The notes under the pieces: model-generated
The model's input: only the letters and a program-made list of their open reading frames with translations
Databases searched by the model: none
Told to the model about the DNA's origin: nothing
Assembly: GCA_030645575.1 (NCBI GenBank)
Contig: JAUSMJ010000031.1
Coordinates: 62,001 to 126,000, forward strand
Direction of reading: 5' to 3'
From: Caulobacter sp.
Lineage (GTDB): Bacteria > Pseudomonadota > Alphaproteobacteria > Caulobacterales > Caulobacteraceae
Length of the DNA stretch: 64,000 bases
Position numbers and translations under genes: made by a program
Shown: in pieces, positions 47,985 to 59,341 of the stretch
Position numbering within the stretch: the stretch's first letter is position 1
How the letters are laid out: each line of letters begins with the position of its first letter

Positions 47985-48696
47985 CCACCGCCGCCCGCGC
48001 CGTCTATCAACAGGTCAAGCGCCACGTGCTGGGCGGCATCCGCACCGGCCGCTGGCGGGCCGGCGACCGGATTTCGTCCGAACACGACCTGGTCCGGGAG
48101 CTGGGCGTCGCGCGGATGACCGTGCGCCGGGCGCTCGACGAGCTGACGCGCGAGGGGCTGATCGTGCGGCGGGCCGGGGTGGGCGCGTTCGTCACCGGCG
48201 AACCCCTGGCCGAGAGCCATCCGCTGGAGATCCGCGACATCGCCGCCGAGGTCGCCGCGCGCGGACACGTCTGGCGCGCCGATGTGGTGGCCCTGGAGGC
48301 CGTCGCGGCCGACGCGGACCTGGCCCGCCGGTTCGAGATCGATCCCGGCGCGCCGCTGTTCCGTTCCGAGATCATCCACTGGGAGGGCGACACGCCCATC
48401 CAGCTGGAGCAACGCTGGGTCTCGCCCGACATCGCGCCCGACTACCTGGCGCAGGACTTCACCGCCGGCACGCCCGCCGCCCACCTGCTGGCCACGGCGC
48501 CGATCGCGGCGGGCGAGCAGATCGTCCGGGCCGAGGCCGCCGACGCCCGCACGGCGGGCCTGCTGCGCATCGCCATCGACGCGCCGGTGCTGACCGTCGC
48601 CCGCCGCACCTGGAGCCGGGGGCAGGTCGCCTCCGCCGCCCGCCTGATCCACCCCGGCCACGGCTTCCAGCTGGCCGGACGCTTCGGAGACCGCCC

Positions 48697-48700
<4 letters not shown>
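47981..48700 (+). CDS. hutC: Histidine utilization repressor, GntR family
   Basis: 239 residues. N-terminal GntR winged helix ([48 protein letters not shown]; about residues 20-75) and a C-terminal UTRA ligand domain ([20 protein letters not shown]...). HutC proteins are known to be released from DNA by urocanate. It lies inside the operon it would control, so repression is autoregulatory. Overlaps hutF by four bases. Confidence 0.95.
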
Positions 48701-50363
<1,663 letters not shown>

Positions 50364-50367
<4 letters not shown>

Positions 50368-51875
50368 TCGCCGTCACGCTTGGAACCTCGGCCGTCGATC
50401 GGGAAGACATCAGGGCCGCTCTGGCGGGACCCGTCTCGGTGACTTTGACCGAAGACGCGCGGGCCGCCGTCGCCGCCTCGGCCGCCGCCATCGACGCCAT
50501 CCTCGCCGACGGCCGGACGGTCTATGGCGTCAACACCGGCTTTGGCCTGCTGGCGAAGAAGACCATCGCGCCGGACCATCTGACCGAACTGCAGCGCAAC
50601 CTGATCCTGTCGCATTGCTGCGGCGTCGGCGCGGCGCTGCCCGACGACGTGGCGCGGCTGATCCTGCTGCTGAAGATCGCCGGCCTGTCGCGGGGCTTCT
50701 CGGGGGTGCGGCCAGCACTCATAGCCATGCTGCAGCGGCTGCTGGAGCGCGACATCCTGCCGGTCATTCCGGAGAAGGGCTCGGTCGGCGCCTCGGGCGA
50801 CCTGGCGCCGCTGGCCCATCTGGCCTCGACGCTGATCGGGGTCGGCGAGCTGAAGGTCGCCGGGAAGGTCGTTCCGGCGACGGAGGGGCTGAAAGCCGCC
50901 GGCCTGGAGCCGATCGTCCTGCGCGCCAAGGAGGGCCTGGCGCTGATCAACGGCACCCAGGTTTCGACGGCGCTGGCGCTGAAGGGGCTGGTGCTGGCGC
51001 GGCGCATCTTCGAGGCCGCCCTGGTCGCCGGGGCCCTGAGCGTCGATGCCCTGGCCGGCAGCGATGTGCCGTTCGATCCGCGCATCCACGCCGCCCGCGG
51101 CCAGCCGGGCCAGATCGCCGTGGCCGCCGGCCTGCGCGCGCTGCTGGCCGGCAGCCAGATCCGCGCCAATCACGCCGATTGCGACCGGGTGCAGGACCCC
51201 TACAGCCTGCGCTGCCAGCCGCAGGTGATGGGCGCGGTGCTCGACCTGCTGGACAATGCCGAGCGCACCCTGCTGATCGAGGCGGGCGCGGTGACCGACA
51301 ACCCGCTGGTGTTCGCCGAGACGGGCGAGGCCCTGTCCGGCGGCAATTTCCACGCCGAGCCCGTGGCCTTCGCCGCCGACACCCTGGCGCTGGCGCTGGC
51401 GGAGATCGGCTCGCTCAGCGAACGCAGGACCGCGCTGCTGGTCGATCCGGCGATGAGCGGCCTGCCCGCCTTCCTCGTCGCCGAGAGCGGGGTCAATTCC
51501 GGCTTCATGATCGCCCAGGTCACGGCCGCGGCCCTGGTCAGCGAGAACAAGGGCCTTTCCCACCCCTCCAGCACCGACAGCCTGCCGACCAGCGCCAACC
51601 AGGAGGACCACGTCTCGATGGCTGCCTACGCGGCGCGCCGGCTGACGCAGATGGCCGAGAACGCCGCCGCCATCGTCGGGATCGAGCTGCTGGCGGCGGC
51701 CCAGGGGATCGAGTTCCGCCGACCGCTGCGCTCCTCTGCGCCGTTGGAACAGGCCCACGCCCTGATGCGCTCTGTCGCCGCCCCCTGGGACCGCGACCGC
51801 TACTTCGCCCCGGATATCGCCGCCGTCAGCGCGATGGTGCTGGCCGGGACCTTCGACGGGATCGCCACGCCATGA
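50364..51875 (+). CDS. hutH: Histidine ammonia-lyase
   Basis: 503 residues. Removes ammonia from histidine to form urocanate, the first step. The MIO prosthetic group forms from Ala-Ser-Gly in [14 protein letters not shown] (about residue 142), and the nearby YGVNTGFG segment is intact, as is the C-terminal [22 protein letters not shown] at 50364 overlaps hutU by four bases. Confidence 0.98.
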
Positions 51876-52651
51876 CCGGCGACGTGATCGTCACCCAGGG
51901 CCACGGCCCTCTGATCATCAGCTTCCCGCACGTCGGAACCGACATCCCCGACGCCATCGCCGCGCGGATGACACCCGAAGCGCTGCGGCTGGATGACACC
52001 GACTTCGAGCAGCCGGCGCTCTACGACTTCGCCGCCGCGCTCGGGGCCACGACGATCACGGCCCGCTGGTCGCGGCTGGTGATCGACGTCAACCGCCCGC
52101 CGGACAACAGGCCGCTCTATCCGGGGCAATGGGGCGCGGGGCTGGTCCCCGACGAGACCTTTCTCGGCGAGGCGGTCTATCGCGACGGGCCGCCCGACGA
52201 GGCCGAGATCGCCGGCCGCCGCGAGCGCTTCTGGCGGCCCTATCACGGCGCCCTGGCCCTGGCCGTGGCGACGGCGCTGGACCGGCATGGCCACGCCCTG
52301 CTGTGGGACGCCCATTCGATCAGCGCGGTCGTGCCCAGACTGTTCGAGGGAACCCTACCGGATCTGAACATGGGCACGGCCGCAGGTGACGCCTGCGCGG
52401 CGGTCGTCAGCGACGCCGCCTTCGCCGTCTGCGCGGCCAGTCCGTTCAGCGCCGTGCTCAATGGCCGCTTCAAGGGCGGCTACATCACCCGCTGCTACGG
52501 ACAGCCGGCGCAAGGCGTCCACGCCATCCAGATGGAGCTGGCCAAGAGCAGCCATCTGGGCGCGGACAACCGCGTGGACGAGACCCGGGCGGCGACTTTG
52601 CGACCCGTGCTGAGGGCGGCCATCGAGGCGGGACTGCTCGCGCTGGGCTGA
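51872..52651 (+). CDS. hutG: N-formylglutamate deformylase
   Basis: 259 residues. Hydrolyses N-formylglutamate to glutamate and formate, the last step of the HutF route. [35 protein letters not shown], the DAHSI metal motif and a C-terminal [20 protein letters not shown] match the FGase family. ATG at 51872 overlaps hutH by four bases. Last gene of the operon. A 77-base gap follows, holding an FNR/FixK box for the next gene. Confidence 0.96.
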   Translation: MTGDVIVTQGHGPLIISFPHVGTDIPDAIAARMTPEALRLDDTDFEQPALYDFAAALGATTITARWSRLVIDVNRPPDNRPLYPGQWGAGLVPDETFLGEAVYRDGPPDEAEIAGRRERFWRPYHGALALAVATALDRHGHALLWDAHSISAVVPRLFEGTLPDLNMGTAAGDACAAVVSDAAFAVCAASPFSAVLNGRFKGGYITRCYGQPAQGVHAIQMELAKSSHLGADNRVDETRAATLRPVLRAAIEAGLLALG

Positions 52652-52661
52652 CATCCCCTTC

Positions 52662-52675
52662 TTGATTCGCATCAA
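52662..52675 (+). promoter_or_regulatory. Perfect FNR/FixK-type box
   Basis: TTGATTCGCATCAA is a perfect TTGAT-N4-ATCAA site. TACCTT at 52698-52703 is a plausible -10 box, which puts the start near 52710 and the box centre at -41.5, the known position for activation by FNR/FixK proteins. It lies 53 bases upstream of the membrane gene at 52729. FixK regulation is established for Caulobacter under low oxygen; the assignment here is inference from the site. Confidence 0.7.
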
Positions 52676-52728
52676 GGCGCTCATCGGCGGATTTCGCTAC
52701 CTTGGCGGGACCTGCTGGAGGATCGCCG

Positions 52729-53073
52729 ATGGCGATGAACAACGAGAGAGGATTCCGCGCCTCGCCGCTCGGCACGCTTCGCCGCGCCGGCATCGGCGTG
52801 GCGACCGCCGAGGTGGCCTATCTCGTCTGCTGGATGGGCGTGGATCTGGGCCTGATCGGTGGCGCGTCCCCCGTCCCGCTGCCGCAGTTTGGCCAGGCGC
52901 CGCCCGCCTCGCTGGCCGGGCTGATCCTGGGCATGGTCTGGACGGCCGCCTTCGGAGCGCTCGCGGGGCTGATCGCCGACGCCTGCCTCAACCTGATGGA
53001 CCGTCCCATCCCGTTCCTGGCCAGCCGTCAGACCTTCGCCAGATTGCTCCGGGTGCGGAACCACACCAGGTAA
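52729..53073 (+). CDS. Two-helix membrane protein behind an FNR/FixK box
   Basis: 114 residues from ATG 52729, with GGAGG seven bases upstream. Two hydrophobic stretches (GVATAEVAYLVCWMGVDLGL; ASLAGLILGMVWTAAFGALA) and a short basic C-terminus. No family recognised. Its promoter suggests expression under oxygen limitation. The 3' end overlaps the convergent permease gene by 46 bases. Alternative upstream TTG at 52702 has no ribosome-binding site. Confidence 0.72.
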   Translation: MAMNNERGFRASPLGTLRRAGIGVATAEVAYLVCWMGVDLGLIGGASPVPLPQFGQAPPASLAGLILGMVWTAAFGALAGLIADACLNLMDRPIPFLASRQTFARLLRVRNHTR

Positions 53074-54437
53074 GCGCCCAGGCCGATCAGGTTCCAGACC
53101 ACGAACACCTGCATGGTGAAGGTGCTCAGGCCCGCGAACAGATAGGCGCAGCCGAGCACGGCGAACGGTCCGACGATCCACCACAGCGGCGTCTTGAAGC
53201 GCCGCGGCCGGGCCGGCTGCTGCATCCGCAGGATCATCATCGCGAGGGCCGTGGCGATGAAGGCCGCCAGGGTGCCGGCATTGGCCACCGAGACGATGCG
53301 GCTGAGCGGCAGGGCGCCGCCCAGCACCGCCGCGATCAGACCCGTGAACAGGGTCACAGCGACCGGCGTGCCCAGCCGGCTGTGCACCCTGGCCAGCCCC
53401 TTGGGCAGCAGACCGTCGCGGGCCATGGCGAAGAACACCCGCGTCTGGCCGTACATGAACACCATGATCACCGTCGGCATGGCGATCACCGCCGCCAGGG
53501 CGATCAGGCCGGCGGCCTGTGAATGACCGAGGCTGCGGATGATGAACGACAGCGGCTCGGGGCTCTTGGCGAACTCGGCCGGGGCCATGGCCCCGATCGC
53601 GGCGGCGGCGACGGCCATGTAGATCAGCGTACAGAGCAGCATCGAGCCGACGATGCCGATGGTCAGGTCGCGGGCCGGGTTTTTGGTCTCCTCCGAGGCC
53701 GTCGAGATGGCGTCGAAGCCGTAGAAGGCGAAGAAGATGATCGAGGCGGCGCCCATCACCCCGAATTTCACCCCGTCCACCTCATGCGCCCAGAAGCCCT
53801 GCGGCATGAACGGGGTGAAGTGGGCGGCGTTGAACGCCGGCAGGGCCAGGACGATGAAGCCGGCCAGGGCGACCAGCTTGACGATCACCAGCACGAAGTT
53901 GACCCGGGCGCTCTCGCGCGTGCCCAGCGCCAGCAGGCCGGCGACCAACAGGGCGATAACCACGGCCGGCAGGTTGACGATGCCGCCTGCCTCCGGCCCC
54001 TTGAGCAGGGCTTGGGGCGCGTCGGGCCACCAGCCGAGGATCAGGGCGCCGGCGTAACCGGCCCAGCCGACCGACACGGCCGCGCAGACCACGGTGTATT
54101 CGAGGATCAGGCTCCAGCCGACGATCCAGGCGACCGTCTCGCCCATCACCGCGTAGCTGTAGGTGTAGGCGCTGCCCGCGCGGGGCATCAGGGTGGCCAT
54201 CTCGGCGTAGCAGAGGGCGGCGGCCGCGCAGACCGCCCCGGCGATCAGGAAGCTGAGCATCGCCCCCGGCCCGGCCAGGCCCGCCGCCTCGCCGGTCAGG
54301 GTGTAGATACCGGTGCCGACAATGGCCCCGACGCCCAGCGCCACCAGATGCGGCCAGCCCAGCGTGGGCTTGAGGCCGTGGCCTTCGACGTGGCCGACTT
54401 CACGATCGATGGCGATGCGCCGCGTCAGGAAGCTCAT
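53028..54437 (-). CDS. APC-superfamily amino acid permease
   Basis: 469 residues, about 12 membrane helices. The N-terminal GWPHLVALGVGAIVGTGIYT followed by GEAAGLAGPGAMLSFLIAGA is the APC cation/amino acid transporter signature, and AFYGFDAISTASEETKNPAR the conserved loop. The group resembles cationic amino acid transporters (CAT type). Being next to the hut genes it may import histidine, but it is not in that operon and faces it, so this is only suggestive. Confidence 0.92.
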   Translation of the reverse strand: MSFLTRRIAIDREVGHVEGHGLKPTLGWPHLVALGVGAIVGTGIYTLTGEAAGLAGPGAMLSFLIAGAVCAAAALCYAEMATLMPRAGSAYTYSYAVMGETVAWIVGWSLILEYTVVCAAVSVGWAGYAGALILGWWPDAPQALLKGPEAGGIVNLPAVVIALLVAGLLALGTRESARVNFVLVIVKLVALAGFIVLALPAFNAAHFTPFMPQGFWAHEVDGVKFGVMGAASIIFFAFYGFDAISTASEETKNPARDLTIGIVGSMLLCTLIYMAVAAAAIGAMAPAEFAKSPEPLSFIIRSLGHSQAAGLIALAAVIAMPTVIMVFMYGQTRVFFAMARDGLLPKGLARVHSRLGTPVAVTLFTGLIAAVLGGALPLSRIVSVANAGTLAAFIATALAMMILRMQQPARPRRFKTPLWWIVGPFAVLGCAYLFAGLSTFTMQVFVVWNLIGLGAYLVWFRTRSNLAKV

Positions 54438-54561
54438 GAGCCCCTCCCCCCGAATAAGACGAGGGGACCATGGCCCGCTCCGGGCCGGTTCGCCAAGCCC
54501 CGGCTTGCGGGCGAGCGCGGGGGGCGCCAGCTTGGCGGCCGCCGATGAGGGGATGAGTCCG

Positions 54562-56367
54562 ATGCTTCGAGGAACGATACTGGCCGCCGCGCTGGCCGCG
54601 ACGCTGGGCCTGTCCGGCGCCCAGGCGCGGGAGGGCGCGACGACATCGGTGGCCGTGACCGTCCCGACCTCGCCAGCGCTGGCGCCTCTGGACGCCCTGG
54701 TCGCCGACTACGAAGCCTGGAACCTGGCCCAGAGCCCGATCTCGGCCGGCCAGAATGGCGACCGGGCGGCGCTGTCGAAACTGCCGGACGTCTCGCTGGC
54801 GGCCGACATGGCGCGCAAAAAGGACCTGCAGGCCTTCCAGGCGCGGCTGAACGCCATCCCCGCCGCCTCGCTGGACGCCGAGGGCCAGCTGAACCGCGCC
54901 TTCCTCGCCCGGATCATCGGCGACCAGCTGACCGGCCTTTCGTTCGACGCCGGCCGGTTCGCCTTCACCAGCGACGACGGCTTCCACCTGCTGGCGCCCT
55001 ATCTGGCCACGGTGACGCCGCTCAATTCCGTGGCCGACGCCGAAGCCTGGATCGACCGGCTGGAGGCCCTGCCGAAATATTACGACGACAACATCGCCAA
55101 CGCCCGGCGCGGGGTGAAGACCGGCTGGGTGCAGCCGCTGATGATCACGAAGATCACCATCGGCCAGGCCCAGACGGCGCTGCGGCCCGCGCCCGGGGAC
55201 GACCCCCTGCTGGCGCCGTTCGCGACGATGGGCGCGGCCATCCCCGCCGACCGGCAGGCCGCGCTGAAGGCCCGCGCCATCGCCGTGATCCGCGACCAGA
55301 TACGGCCGGCGCAGCAACGTTTCCTGACCTTCCTGAACACGGAGTACCTGCCGAAGTCCAAGCCGGCGCTCGGGGTCGGCGGCCTGCCGGGCGGCAAGCC
55401 CTACTACGCCTTCCTGGCGCGACGCTTCACCACCACCAGCCTGACGCCGGACGAAATCCACGCGCTGGGCCAGCGCGAGGTGGCTCGCATCCGCGCCGAG
55501 ATGGACGCGGTGCGCACCCAGTCCGGCTTCAAGGGCACGCACGCGGAGTTCCTCGCCTTCCTGCGCGGCGACCCGCGGTTCTACGTCACCACCCGCGAGG
55601 CGCTGCTCGAGAAGGCCAGCACCATCGCCAAGCGCATCGACGACCAGCTGCCGCGCTTCTTCGGCCGACTGCCGCGCCTGCCCTATGGCGTGCGGCCCGT
55701 GCCGGCCGAGATCGAGAAGGGCTACACCAGCGCCCGCTACTTCCCCGGCAGCGCCAGCCAGGGCGTCGCGGGCGGCTACATGGTCAACACCTACGCGCTC
55801 GACCAGCGGGGGCTCTACGAGCTGCCGGCGCTGACGCTGCACGAGGCCGTGCCCGGTCACCACCTGCAGATCGCCCTGGCCCAGGAGCTGCAGGGCGTGC
55901 CGGCGTTCCGCCGCGACGCCGACATGACCGCCTTCGTCGAGGGCTGGGCGCTCTATGCGGAGAGCCTGGGCACGGAGATGGGCATCTATCGCACGCCCTA
56001 CGAGACCTTCGGCAGGCTCTCGATGGAGATGTGGCGCGCCTGCCGGCTGGTGTCGGACACCGGCATCCACTGGCTGGGCTGGAGCCTCGACGAGGCCCGC
56101 GAATGCTTCACCGACAACACCGCTCTCTCGTCGCTTAACATCGAGAACGAACTGGCCCGCTACGTCGGCTGGCCGGGCCAGGCGCTGGGCTACAAGGTCG
56201 GCGAGCTGAAGATCAAGGACCTGCGCAAGCGGGCCGAGACGGCGCTGGGCGACCGGTTCGACATCCGCCGGTTCCATGACGCGGTGCTGCTGGCCGGCCC
56301 CCTGCCGATGGACCTGCTGGAAGCCCGGGTGGACGCCTGGATCGCGGCCGAGAAGGCGAAGGCGTGA
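54562..56367 (+). CDS. DUF885 family secreted metallopeptidase-like protein
   Basis: 601 residues from ATG 54562 (GGGG nine bases before; ATG 54553 also possible). Signal peptide LAAALAATLGLSGAQA. The family's metal-binding pattern is LTLHEAVPGHHLQIALAQE (HExxxGHH) followed by FVEGWALYAESLGTEMG. Large alpha-helical DUF885 proteins are widespread in Caulobacterales and Xanthomonadales and are presumed peptidases; the substrate is unknown. Divergent from the permease, with a 124-base GC-rich gap. Confidence 0.92.
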   Translation: MLRGTILAAALAATLGLSGAQAREGATTSVAVTVPTSPALAPLDALVADYEAWNLAQSPISAGQNGDRAALSKLPDVSLAADMARKKDLQAFQARLNAIPAASLDAEGQLNRAFLARIIGDQLTGLSFDAGRFAFTSDDGFHLLAPYLATVTPLNSVADAEAWIDRLEALPKYYDDNIANARRGVKTGWVQPLMITKITIGQAQTALRPAPGDDPLLAPFATMGAAIPADRQAALKARAIAVIRDQIRPAQQRFLTFLNTEYLPKSKPALGVGGLPGGKPYYAFLARRFTTTSLTPDEIHALGQREVARIRAEMDAVRTQSGFKGTHAEFLAFLRGDPRFYVTTREALLEKASTIAKRIDDQLPRFFGRLPRLPYGVRPVPAEIEKGYTSARYFPGSASQGVAGGYMVNTYALDQRGLYELPALTLHEAVPGHHLQIALAQELQGVPAFRRDADMTAFVEGWALYAESLGTEMGIYRTPYETFGRLSMEMWRACRLVSDTGIHWLGWSLDEARECFTDNTALSSLNIENELARYVGWPGQALGYKVGELKIKDLRKRAETALGDRFDIRRFHDAVLLAGPLPMDLLEARVDAWIAAEKAKA

Positions 56368-56372
56368 TTTCA

Positions 56373-56400
56373 GGGACAGACACCGCGAGGTGTCTGTCCC
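56373..56400. repeat. Perfect 12-bp hairpin (family VII) after the DUF885 gene
   Basis: GGGACAGACACC (56373-56384) pairs perfectly with GGTGTCTGTCCC (56389-56400) over the loop GCGA. It starts six bases after the stop and lies between convergent genes. It has GGGAC ends like the longer palindromes at 10514 and 17488, but only one short stem. Confidence 0.85.
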
Positions 56401-56495
56401 GCGTGAACCTGGACCCCCGCGCCTTCCCAGCCGCCATAGCCAGCTCCGGTGCGGTGTCGGTCAGTGACGGCCTGCGCCGTGGCCCATGTCCCCTT

Positions 56496-57137
56496 CTATT
56501 CCGGCCAGAGATCCGTCACGCCGCCCTTGCGGTTGAGCATGTGGGTGGCGCGCTTGATCACGCTGAGCAGGCGCTCGACGCGCTCGTCCTTGTCGTAGGA
56601 GATCTGGGCCCTGGCCATGCCCTCGAGCATGAAGCGGGCGAGGTCGCGGCTGGCCTGGAAGCGGGGACCGGCGCCGGCGTGCAGCATCTTGAGGAAGTGG
56701 TCGCCGATCTGCGCCCGGTCGAACTCGGCCAGTGACGGCGCCAGCAGGTCGCGGACCAGGGCGTCGGTGCGCGAGGCCGCCTCCAGCTCGGCGAAAGCCA
56801 CGAACGGCGTGCGGTGCAGCAGGTCCCAGTAGGTCTCGATAGCGTGCTCGGTCACGTCGCCGCCCGGCGGCAGGCTGTCGGCCGCGTCGCGGAACAGGGC
56901 GGCCCGCTGGGCCTGGATGTGATCGATGGCCGCCTCGAGCAGGCATTCGCGGGTCGGGAAGTGATAGAGCATGGCCCCGCGGGTGATGCCGGCCGCCTCG
57001 GCCACCGCGGCGTTGGTGGTGGCCGCGTAACCCTGCCCGGCGATGACCCGCACCGCCTCGTCGAGAATCCGCGCGCGCGTCCGCCGGGACTTGGGCGTAT
57101 CGCGCGGAACGGACGAAGTCTCGGACATGGGGCTCAT
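56496..57137 (-). CDS. TetR/AcrR family transcriptional regulator
   Basis: 213 residues. Helix-turn-helix from about residue 18 to 65 (RRTRARILDEAVRVIAGQGY, AVAEAAGITRGAMLYHFPTR), with a large helical C-terminal domain (ELEAASRTDALVRDLL). Its N-terminus has a short extra Ser/Pro stretch. ATG 57137 or 57128 are possible starts. Divergent from the LpxH-like gene by 105 bases, which is a likely target. Ligand unknown. Confidence 0.92.
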   Translation of the reverse strand: MSPMSETSSVPRDTPKSRRTRARILDEAVRVIAGQGYAATTNAAVAEAAGITRGAMLYHFPTRECLLEAAIDHIQAQRAALFRDAADSLPPGGDVTEHAIETYWDLLHRTPFVAFAELEAASRTDALVRDLLAPSLAEFDRAQIGDHFLKMLHAGAGPRFQASRDLARFMLEGMARAQISYDKDERVERLLSVIKRATHMLNRKGGVTDLWPE

Positions 57138-57242
57138 CTAGGGTTCGCTTCGCCGCGTCGCAACGGACGAGATGTCGCTTCACGAGACTGACATGCAATC
57201 AGCCTAGCAGGCTCTCCATCAGCGCCTGTTTCAGGAGCAGGG

Positions 57243-58055
57243 ATGAGTCAGGACGACGCGACCTTCAGCTGCCGGACGGTGTTCATCAGCGATGTCCATC
57301 TGGGAACCCGCGGCTGCCAGGCGGCGATGCTGCTGGACTTCATCCGTCATCTGGACTGCGAACAGCTGTACCTGGTCGGCGACATCATCGACGGCTGGAA
57401 GCTGAAGAGCGGCTGGCACTGGCCGCAGAGTCACAACGACGTGGTGCAGAAGGTCCTGCGCATGGCCCGCAAGGGCGTCCAGGTGACCTATGTGCCCGGC
57501 AATCACGACGAGCGGGCGCGGGACTTCTGCGGCGTGCATTTCGGCGGGGTGGTGGTGGCCCGCGACGCGATCCACGAGACCGCCGACGGCCGCCGTTTCC
57601 TGGTCGTGCACGGCGACGAATTCGACGGCATCGTGCAGCACGCCCGCTGGCTCGCATTCCTCGGCGATTGGTCCTATAGAACCCTCCTGCTGCTGAACAC
57701 ATTGGTCGCCCGCGCGCGCCACCGAATGGGTCTGGGGTACTGGAGCTTTTCGGCCTACCTGAAGGTCAAGGTGAAGAACGCTCTGCAGTTCATCGAGAAT
57801 TTCGAGGAAGCCGTGACCGACGAGGCTCGTCGGCGCGGTGTGGATGGCGTCATCTGCGGCCATATCCACAAGGCGGAGATGCGCGACTTCGGCGGCATCC
57901 TGTACGTCAACGACGGGGACTGGGTCGAAAGCTGCACCGCCCTGATCGAACACCATGACGGCCAGCTCGAGATCGTGGAGTGGGCGAAGCAGCGTTCCTG
58001 GTCCAGTATGATCCGGAACGCCCCTGTCGCCCTGCCGGAGCCCGCCGCCGCCTGA
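57243..58055 (+). CDS. UDP-2,3-diacylglucosamine diphosphatase-like metallophosphoesterase
   Basis: 270 residues. Metal-binding motifs of calcineurin-type phosphoesterases: FISDVHLGTRG, LVGDIIDGW, VPGNHDE, VVHGDEFDGIV and GHIHKAEM. The organisation is LpxH-like, but the C-terminal 40 residues and its pairing with a glycosyltransferase set it apart; a role in a sugar-lipid pathway is inferred. AGGAG five bases upstream of ATG 57243. The next gene starts with a TGATG overlap. Confidence 0.88.
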   Translation: MSQDDATFSCRTVFISDVHLGTRGCQAAMLLDFIRHLDCEQLYLVGDIIDGWKLKSGWHWPQSHNDVVQKVLRMARKGVQVTYVPGNHDERARDFCGVHFGGVVVARDAIHETADGRRFLVVHGDEFDGIVQHARWLAFLGDWSYRTLLLLNTLVARARHRMGLGYWSFSAYLKVKVKNALQFIENFEEAVTDEARRRGVDGVICGHIHKAEMRDFGGILYVNDGDWVESCTALIEHHDGQLEIVEWAKQRSWSSMIRNAPVALPEPAAA

Positions 58056-59149
58056 TGCGCATCCTTGTGGCCACCGACGCCTGGGAACCCCAGGTCAACG
58101 GCGTTGTCCGTACGCTGACGCGCACGGTCGCCGAGATGCGCGCCATGGGCCACGAGGTCGAGGTGATCAGCCCCGACCAGTTCAACACCGTGCCGCTGCC
58201 GACCTATTCCGAGATCAAACTGGCCGTCGGCGCCTATGAGCCGATCCAGGAGCGGTTCAAGTCGTTCGAGCCCGAGGCGATCCACATCGCCACCGAGGGC
58301 CCTGTGGGCCTGGCCGCCCGCCGCGTCTGTCTGGAGTGGAAACTGCCGTTCACCACCAGCTATCACACGCGGTTCCCGGAATACGTCTCGGCCCGGCTGC
58401 CGGTGCCGCTGGCCGCCGGCTATGCCTACATGAAGTGGTTCCACAAGCCGTCCGGCCGGATGATGGTGGCCACCGACACCATGCGCGAGGAGCTGGAGCG
58501 GCACGGCTTCCGCAACATCTCGTCCTGGTCGCGCGGCGTGGACACCGACATCTTCCATCCGCGCCGGGACGACGAGCCGGACGTCTACGCGGGCCTCAAA
58601 CGGCCGATCTTCCTCAACGTCGGCCGGGTGGCCGTGGAGAAGAACATCGAGGCCTTCGCCTGTCTCGACCTGCCCGGAACCAAGGTGGTGGTCGGCGACG
58701 GGCCGCAGCGGGCGGAGCTTGAAGCGAAATATCCCGACGTGACGTTCGTGGGCGCGAAGTACGGCGACGAGCTGGCGGCCCATTTCGGCTGCGCCGACGT
58801 GTTCGTTTTTCCGTCCCTGACCGACACCTTTGGCCTGGTGATCCTCGAGGCCATGGCCGCCGGCGTGCCGGTGGCCGGGTTCAACGCGCCGGGCCCGGCC
58901 GACATCATCCCCGGATCGAACGCCGGGGTTCTGGCGACCGGACGCACCGACGGCCTGGCGGAAGCCGCGATCGCCTGCCTCGACCTGGACCGGACGGCCG
59001 TGCGGGCCTTCGCCGAGAAGTTCAGCTGGCGGTCCTGCGCCGAGCAGTTCGTGCGCAACCTCGAGCCCTACCCCGAGCCCGAGAAGACGCGCTTCTGGCG
59101 GCGGCTGCGGCGACTTGCGCGACTGCGGCGGCGGCCAAAGGCGGCGTAG
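58055..59149 (+). CDS. Glycosyltransferase family 4-like protein
   Basis: 364 residues. GT-B fold: N-terminal ILVATDAWEPQVNGVVRTLT (GGxxR-type loop replaced by NGVVR, typical of GT4), C-terminal donor site with GRVAVEKNIEAFACL, VFPSLTDTFGLVILEAMAAG (E-x7-E). Homologues in bacteria make glycolipids such as mannosyl or glucosyl diacylglycerol. Coupled to the phosphoesterase by a TGATG overlap, so both probably act in one surface-lipid pathway. The C-terminus is very Arg-rich. Confidence 0.92.
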   Translation: MRILVATDAWEPQVNGVVRTLTRTVAEMRAMGHEVEVISPDQFNTVPLPTYSEIKLAVGAYEPIQERFKSFEPEAIHIATEGPVGLAARRVCLEWKLPFTTSYHTRFPEYVSARLPVPLAAGYAYMKWFHKPSGRMMVATDTMREELERHGFRNISSWSRGVDTDIFHPRRDDEPDVYAGLKRPIFLNVGRVAVEKNIEAFACLDLPGTKVVVGDGPQRAELEAKYPDVTFVGAKYGDELAAHFGCADVFVFPSLTDTFGLVILEAMAAGVPVAGFNAPGPADIIPGSNAGVLATGRTDGLAEAAIACLDLDRTAVRAFAEKFSWRSCAEQFVRNLEPYPEPEKTRFWRRLRRLARLRRRPKAA

Positions 59150-59158
59150 AGCCGTCCC

Positions 59159-59277
59159 TGCGTGGTTCGAGACGCTCGCTTGAGGCTCGCTCCTCACCAT
59201 GACGAACAGAGATGCCGTCCACCCATCGACGTCATCCTGAGGAGCGATCCCTGAAGGATCGCGTCTCGAAGGACGCA
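59159..59277. repeat. Family I bipartite inverted repeat, copy E
   Basis: First unit TGCGTGGTTCGAGACGCTCG...CTCCTCACCATGACG (TGGT/ACCA), nearly identical to that of copy C; second unit CGTCATCCTGAGGAGCG...CGTCTCGAAGGACGCA (TCCT/AGGA) with inner hairpin GCGATCCCTGAAGGATCGC. Lies between two convergent genes, beside a true terminator. Confidence 0.88.
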
Positions 59278-59287
59278 CAAACGAAAA

Positions 59288-59315
59288 GCGCCGCGGACCT
59301 TTCGATCCGCGGCGC
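59288..59315 (-). terminator. Rho-independent terminator of the pstS transcript
   Basis: GCGCCGCGGA (59288-59297) and TCCGCGGCGC (59306-59315) form a perfect 10-bp stem with an eight-base loop. On the minus strand it is followed by CTTTTCGTTT, a T tract, as expected for a terminator 27 bases after the pstS stop. Confidence 0.85.
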
Positions 59316-59341
59316 AGGTCTTTCCTGGGTGGAGTAGGAGC

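Noticed and set aside
53523..54548. Plus-strand frame of 341 residues opposite the permease
   Set aside because: Charged Asp/Arg/Gly/His low-complexity antisense product; the permease on the other strand has a clear 12-helix pattern.
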